Shown here: positions 60,076 to 64,000 of the stretch, piece after piece | How the letters are laid out: each line of letters starts with the position of its first letter | Numbering within the stretch: position 1 is the first letter of the stretch | Assembly (NCBI GenBank): GCA_019694515.1 | Contig: JAIBBU010000004.1 | Span: forward strand, 1-64,000 | From: Oligoflexia bacterium | GTDB taxonomy: Bacteria; Bdellovibrionota_C; UBA2361; JBGSMV01 | Length of the DNA: 64,000 bases | Reading direction: 5' to 3' | Translations under genes and position numbers: made by a program | Notes under the pieces: generated by a model | What the model was told of the DNA's origin: nothing | The model's input: the letters and a program-made list of their open reading frames with translations, nothing else | The model's database searches: none

Positions 60076-61224
60076 TTAAGAGAAGAAATGAAGAGCGCGG
60101 CGGGCAAAGTTAGCGGCGAGGGCTGGAGTTACAAACCGTCTCAAGTAAACTAAGTTATTGATTTGCAGTCCCGTCTCCGAACTCTGCAGTTCGAGCGCCG
60201 CTACCATGCGTTTCTCGATTAACAGGCCAAGACATCTGCAGTCGCCTGCGAAAAATTGAGCTGGGATGGGAGCAGCATGCGATCTTTCCGCGTAAAACCG
60301 TACCGCTAGCGCTCTCGCGGCTTGCAGGTCAAGGGGATTCTTAATCTCAGTTAAGCGGCCGACTTCGCCGGTGTCTCCATCACCCGAGATATTTCGAAGC
60401 AACTGCAACAACCGCTGCTGTGCGCGCGAATCGAACCTGCGCAGTCCTAGGTTTAGCAGGTCAACCCCCGCCCTATTGGCTCTATCAAGGGCGGCTTCAC
60501 CCCGACCAGTCAGTATCAAATAAAATTTCCGTCGATCCCCCGGGAAATCTTCACGATGCAGCCACCGCTTGGCTGACATCTTCCTTACGGCCTGCAATAC
60601 GGTATCGGGCCGCGCCGCAAGAAGCTTAGCCAGCTCAGCCACATTCAGCATGGCCGTACGAGAAACCTCCGCAAGAATATGCCATTCCAGCACTGTCACT
60701 GCGGTTCCGAAGGCGCGCGTTTCCAGCAGCCTTAGCCCCCGCGTCAGCCTTCGTACCTGCGCGCGAAATGAAGGCTCAGATCTTCGTGCAATTTGCGACT
60801 CCACCCCAAGCCCGTCGGCGAGCATGCAGAAGGATTGCTCCAAAGCCCCGCGATCTTGTCGCGGCAGCCGCCGCAGCAGAGTGCGCAGTATTGGATTGGC
60901 TGCACGGTCGACAATTCGAACGGTAGCCGCCCCGCGCGAGGTCAAAGATAAGTCCTGCGCTCGTCGATCCTCAAAGCTGGGATGGCGCCGAAGTAATCCG
61001 CGCTCGGAAAGATTCTTAACCAGACGGGAAATTGTCTGCTTGGGTAGATTTAAGCGCTGACTCAGCTCCTTTTGATTGACGCTGTCCAGTACCGCGAGTT
61101 CGGTCAGCAGATGCGATTCGGCCAAAGTCAGGCGTCCCCCGCCGACAAATGACACGGCACGGTTCTTACGCTGCAAAATTCGCAGGTGCTCCAGAATCTC
61201 GCGGGACAGTGTTTCGAGGCTCAA
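60076..61224 (-). CDS. MarR-MarR-GNAT-like fusion regulator
   Basis: The 382-residue protein has two MarR-type winged helices. The first (about 30-115) reads LTELAVLDSVNQKELSQRLNLPKQTISRLVKNLSERGLLRRHPSFEDRRAQDLSLTSRG. The second (about 180-260) reads ILAEVSRTAMLNVAELAKLLAARPDTVLQAVRKMSAKRWLHREDFPGDRRKFYLILTGRGEAAL. Both have the DRR wing. The C-terminal 95 residues (LAVRFYAERSHAAPIPAQFFAGDCRCLGLLIEKRMVAALELQ) resemble part of a GNAT fold. Single MarR-GNAT fusions are known; two MarR units in one chain could act as a built-in dimer. It is probably the local regulator of the genes at 57.5-60 kb. Confidence 0.8.
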   Translation of the reverse strand: MSLETLSREILEHLRILQRKNRAVSFVGGGRLTLAESHLLTELAVLDSVNQKELSQRLNLPKQTISRLVKNLSERGLLRRHPSFEDRRAQDLSLTSRGAATVRIVDRAANPILRTLLRRLPRQDRGALEQSFCMLADGLGVESQIARRSEPSFRAQVRRLTRGLRLLETRAFGTAVTVLEWHILAEVSRTAMLNVAELAKLLAARPDTVLQAVRKMSAKRWLHREDFPGDRRKFYLILTGRGEAALDRANRAGVDLLNLGLRRFDSRAQQRLLQLLRNISGDGDTGEVGRLTEIKNPLDLQAARALAVRFYAERSHAAPIPAQFFAGDCRCLGLLIEKRMVAALELQSSETGLQINNLVYLRRFVTPALAANFARRALHFFS

Positions 61225-61442
61225 ACCGTTCTAGTCATCTTAAAAGACTTCCTCTGTGAACTTAACTTGAACAACCCGGCACTGGCAAACTCCTACCTGT
61301 GGAGGGTAACGGGCGCCGACGCATGCGCTTCCCAGTGCTTCAAGGAGCAGCCGCGCGTGCTGCGTTTTGCTTAGGTCAAGGCAACCGTAACTTGCAGGGG
61401 AATATGTTTCGCTAGATGCTAACAGGGTAGATGCCGACGCGC

Positions 61443-62924
61443 CTAACGCAGCTCTATCTCGCCGTTTGTTAACTCCTCGAACGGGAGCATCGGTTCATAC
61501 AACCCGAACTCATAATAGATGCGCCCTGAATTGGGGTCGACGTTTTCGAACTTCCAAAGGTTCTGGCCCGGGATCTTCTGCACCAACCCCCGGCGTCGCC
61601 CAGGTCCCATATCCAAGTCATAGACAATGCAGTCATCCACTATTCTGCGTTCGATAGAGCGCAGGCCGGGGAGCTTTGCTTTTAGAACTGATCTCACGTG
61701 ATGGTCCGCGGGAACTTCCACTCCATTCAGAGGACCCAGGGATACCGGGGCAAAATCGGAATACAAAGCCAGCAAGCGCGCCCGTTCCCTCAGCGACTGG
61801 CGCCTCGCTTCCAGGTAGTCTGATTCCATCGAGCTGCAATGCATCCGGACATTGCCACCTGCAATCTGCGCGAAGGGGCGTATCAGCAAGAGTTCGTACG
61901 GATGTCCATTATGCGAAGTGATTAACCCCGTATCGATCCAGCCCATCGCAAGATGTTTATCTCGGGCGGTGTTGGCCTGTGCTCCCACCCGAACCTCTCC
62001 CCAAAGATTCTCTATCCCCAACCCTCGCGCAGTCTCGCATACCGCGGCTGTAAGTGCTGAATAACCCGAGAATCCCATTTCAGCCAGCGCCGTGCGTCCG
62101 CCCTTGGAGAGGCCCACGATATCTACCCACCCATCTCCCGGACCCGGAAGCTCTTCATCGCCAAGAAAGCTGCGAATGTTACCGGCAGCATACGCCGGAA
62201 TCGCAGCGGACTCTGAAGACATGATGTAAAAACCGATGACTTCGTCTCTTAAAGCGGGGGCAAACAGCCGCGCTCCGGGACGCGACAACCACTCCGTGAA
62301 GTCGCTCTGAGTCACCTGGCGGCCAAATCCCTCCTGTGGTCGGTGTTGAGAAGGGTCGATGGTCAGCTCCGCACAGATCGCTTCCGCCGCCTGAAGGTCT
62401 GACACCCCTGGTGGATTGCGCTGAGGATCGAACTCTTGAATGGCAAAGCCCCTTCGATACATCTGGGCCGCGGGAGTAGCTCCAAAACCATAATTCCCGT
62501 CGATCTCGACAGCCAAGTTACGGCGCATGATCTCCAGCCAGAAATCAGCGTTCTCGTGCGGATCTACATACCATGGGTCACAAGCCTCCTCGCAAAACGT
62601 ACGCATCATCCGTAAGATATTTCGGAAGTCGTGATCATAGCTTAGATGTCCTAGGGCTTTATCCAGCCCCGCGTGACTAAGCTCGAGTTGACGCGAAAAG
62701 CGCTGACAGAGGTGGCTAAATTGATCGTGAAATTCGTTAATTGGGGCAGTAAGCTTGAGCTCGCGAGCGCGATCTTTGAAGCGCTCGTAGAGCGCGCAGA
62801 ACACTCTAAACTCAGAAAACACGAGCCCATCACCCAGTTCCTGACTTATATCAAACCACGCATCGGCGCATACATATTCCAGGCCCTGGGGCTGGACAGG
62901 TTCCGTTGGTACGTTCTTAAGCAT
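61443..62924 (-). CDS. Hypothetical protein with a GNAT-like central domain
   Basis: The 493-residue protein has a helical N-terminal 130 residues and a central region (about 215-350) in GNAT order. DEVIGFYIMSSES, WVDIVGLSKGGRTALAEMGFSGYSALTAAVCETARGLGIENLWGEVRVGAQANTARDKHLAMGWIDTG match the strand, CoA helix, and N..A...Y..GF features. The C-terminal 110 residues look like a small beta domain. Function unknown. A GNAT-like part also occurs in the neighbouring MarR fusion, so the two may be related in role. Confidence 0.6.
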   Translation of the reverse strand: MLKNVPTEPVQPQGLEYVCADAWFDISQELGDGLVFSEFRVFCALYERFKDRARELKLTAPINEFHDQFSHLCQRFSRQLELSHAGLDKALGHLSYDHDFRNILRMMRTFCEEACDPWYVDPHENADFWLEIMRRNLAVEIDGNYGFGATPAAQMYRRGFAIQEFDPQRNPPGVSDLQAAEAICAELTIDPSQHRPQEGFGRQVTQSDFTEWLSRPGARLFAPALRDEVIGFYIMSSESAAIPAYAAGNIRSFLGDEELPGPGDGWVDIVGLSKGGRTALAEMGFSGYSALTAAVCETARGLGIENLWGEVRVGAQANTARDKHLAMGWIDTGLITSHNGHPYELLLIRPFAQIAGGNVRMHCSSMESDYLEARRQSLRERARLLALYSDFAPVSLGPLNGVEVPADHHVRSVLKAKLPGLRSIERRIVDDCIVYDLDMGPGRRRGLVQKIPGQNLWKFENVDPNSGRIYYEFGLYEPMLPFEELTNGEIELR

Positions 62925-63192
62925 CCTATCCAGATTATGGCGCCTTTTCTCGGCTTAGTCCCTTCCTTCCCAGCCCTTCATAGCGTCAGCGATCCGAGAG
63001 CGTGGCGGTATCGGTTGGTAATAGATCTGAATTTAAGCAGGCTCCCCGGTTTTCAACCAGTCGATCGCAATATTGGTGATATGTCCCGGACCCATCGTTT
63101 TCGAGGCTTCGATCACTCTAGTGACGCAGAGTATGTAGTAGTAGAGGGACGCGATTAGCCTGCGAGAGGTAATCGGAGAGGTTGCAAAGAAA

Positions 63193-64000
63193 TTACTCCA
63201 GAGAAAACTCCTGCAACCTGCCATCCACGACCGACATAATTGCCGCTCGGGTTGAGACCACACTGCGATCAGCCGCAGGGATCGCATGCATTCCGGTTAC
63301 ACCCTCATAAACCACCTTCACCCCACTAAGATCTCCACTACCTCTACGCAATGCGAGGTTAGCCATAAACATAGTCGCATCATAACCGGCTGCGGCGTAG
63401 TCGTAGGGAGCTCGATTGAATTTATTCAGAAACGTCTTGTCAAAATCATTCGACGCATATTTCGGATAAATGCCGTATGCCCTCCCATAGCGGTCCGGCT
63501 TTTCTGCAAAATCATATGCTTCCTTCAGCGTATGCGGCATCACCACCAGGGGAGTTGAGTGCCGCACGGCGAGCTCCCGCAGTAGGAGATCAACCCCTTC
63601 GTAGTTGAGCACCACAAGAACAAGCTCAGGCTTCTTTTGGAAAATTCTTAAAGCAGCAAGTTTAATAGCATCGTGAAAACCTTCGTAGGAGATCTGGGTG
63701 TCGGTCAGAACGTCGATTCCGGAATCCTTAGCTATCTTCCGCAACAGATCTGCATGCGAAATGCCGTACGGCACATTTATGTACACCAAACCAACCGATC
63801 TAATAGCTTTCATTTTGAGAAATTGTCGTAGTACCTGCTCCTCGGCACTGAGACTCAAGCCATTTGTGAAGACCCACTGATTCGACCGGGCAGCGGCGCT
63901 CAAGATTTCAACTGGATTCGTCGGAGTGATAAATGGGGTGCGGTATTGTTTTGCAAGGGGAAATGCAGACTCGGCTAAAAAATCCCAAGTTCCACCAATT
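63193..64000 (-). CDS. Branched-chain amino acid-type ABC substrate-binding protein (5' end outside the window)
   Basis: The frame stays open to the window edge, so about 268 C-terminal residues are visible and the start is missing. IGGTWDFLAESAFPLAKQYRTPFITPTNPVEI at the edge is the conserved early region of LivJ-like type 1 periplasmic proteins. IRSVGLVYINVPYGISHADLLRKIAKDSGI, PELVLVVLNYEGVDLLLREL and APYDYAAAGYDATMFMANLAL follow in the family order. It would bind an amino acid or similar ligand outside the inner membrane. It is 48 kb from livHMG, so whether it serves that transporter is unknown. Confidence 0.85.
   Translation of the reverse strand, partial: IGGTWDFLAESAFPLAKQYRTPFITPTNPVEILSAAARSNQWVFTNGLSLSAEEQVLRQFLKMKAIRSVGLVYINVPYGISHADLLRKIAKDSGIDVLTDTQISYEGFHDAIKLAALRIFQKKPELVLVVLNYEGVDLLLRELAVRHSTPLVVMPHTLKEAYDFAEKPDRYGRAYGIYPKYASNDFDKTFLNKFNRAPYDYAAAGYDATMFMANLALRRGSGDLSGVKVVYEGVTGMHAIPAADRSVVSTRAAIMSVVDGRLQEFSLE

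Noticed and set aside
62673..63158. 161-codon plus-strand frame
   Set aside because: It overlaps the N-terminus of the 493-residue minus-strand gene and its product has no recognisable pattern.
1..64000. CRISPR arrays, insertion sequences, prophage, rRNA and tRNA
   Set aside because: No regularly spaced repeats, transposase or integrase genes, phage structural genes, or rRNA/tRNA signatures were seen.

Overview
The window looks like ordinary chromosome of a free-living, diderm (Gram-negative type) bacterium of moderate GC content. LpxD, an OmpA-type lipoprotein, TatBC, a FeoAB iron importer and a SahR-like regulator of S-adenosylhomocysteine hydrolase point to Proteobacteria in the broad sense. 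A mitochondrial-type aconitase, a degenerate HDOD protein, an RNHCP zinc-ribbon protein and several conserved proteins of deltaproteobacterial flavour suggest a deltaproteobacterium-like lineage. I cannot name the phylum from this sequence alone. I saw no insertion sequence, prophage, CRISPR array, rRNA or tRNA.

Layout: 0.2-5.2 kb is a minus-strand run (PP2C-like protein, YajQ, aconitase, NUDIX, glycosyltransferase). 5.4-9 kb holds a DUF5610-like protein, a carboxymethyl-hydroxymuconate isomerase homologue, SufS and a membrane coiled-coil protein. 9.05-10.0 kb is a self-contained transcription unit: promoter, perfect operator palindrome, about 500 nt of hairpin-rich non-coding DNA, a 95-residue protein and a strong terminator. 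ThrS-YacG, an HD hydrolase, LivHMG-ProC, FeoAB with its Cys-rich partner, and a NUDIX/HAD/amidotransferase group follow to 22 kb. From 22 to 30 kb lie an OmpA lipoprotein, a thiolase, the sahR-ahcY operon with its operator, and tatB-tatC-HDOD. An orphan promoter-to-terminator unit at 30.04-30.20 kb looks like a small RNA gene. lpxD and a VWA lipoprotein come next.

33.1-40.8 kb is a minus-strand housekeeping operon: dnaE, an AI-2E-family permease, nadC, birA, coaX and a conserved hypothetical. 40.9-44 kb has an RNHCP protein, a PHP-fold protein lacking its metal ligands, a coiled-coil protein and a CorC-type CBS protein. From 44 to 57 kb the DNA is largely lineage-specific: large, mostly helical orphan proteins (about 800, 600 and 680 residues), a secreted Gly-rich protein, small membrane proteins, a single-domain response regulator and a protein with three internal repeats. 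Copies of a 17-bp motif containing TGGTACCA lie in intergenic DNA here and also near 19.5 kb.

57.5-62.9 kb groups a ribokinase-like sugar kinase, a two-domain nucleoside 2-deoxyribosyltransferase-like protein, a MarR-MarR-GNAT-like fusion and a GNAT-like protein, which could form a nucleoside/nucleobase handling or sensing locus. The window closes inside a branched-chain amino-acid-type substrate-binding protein. The most novel candidates are the 9.05-10.0 kb structured transcription unit, the 30.1 kb small RNA, the TGGTACCA motif family and the duplicated-domain proteins at 58.5-61.2 kb.
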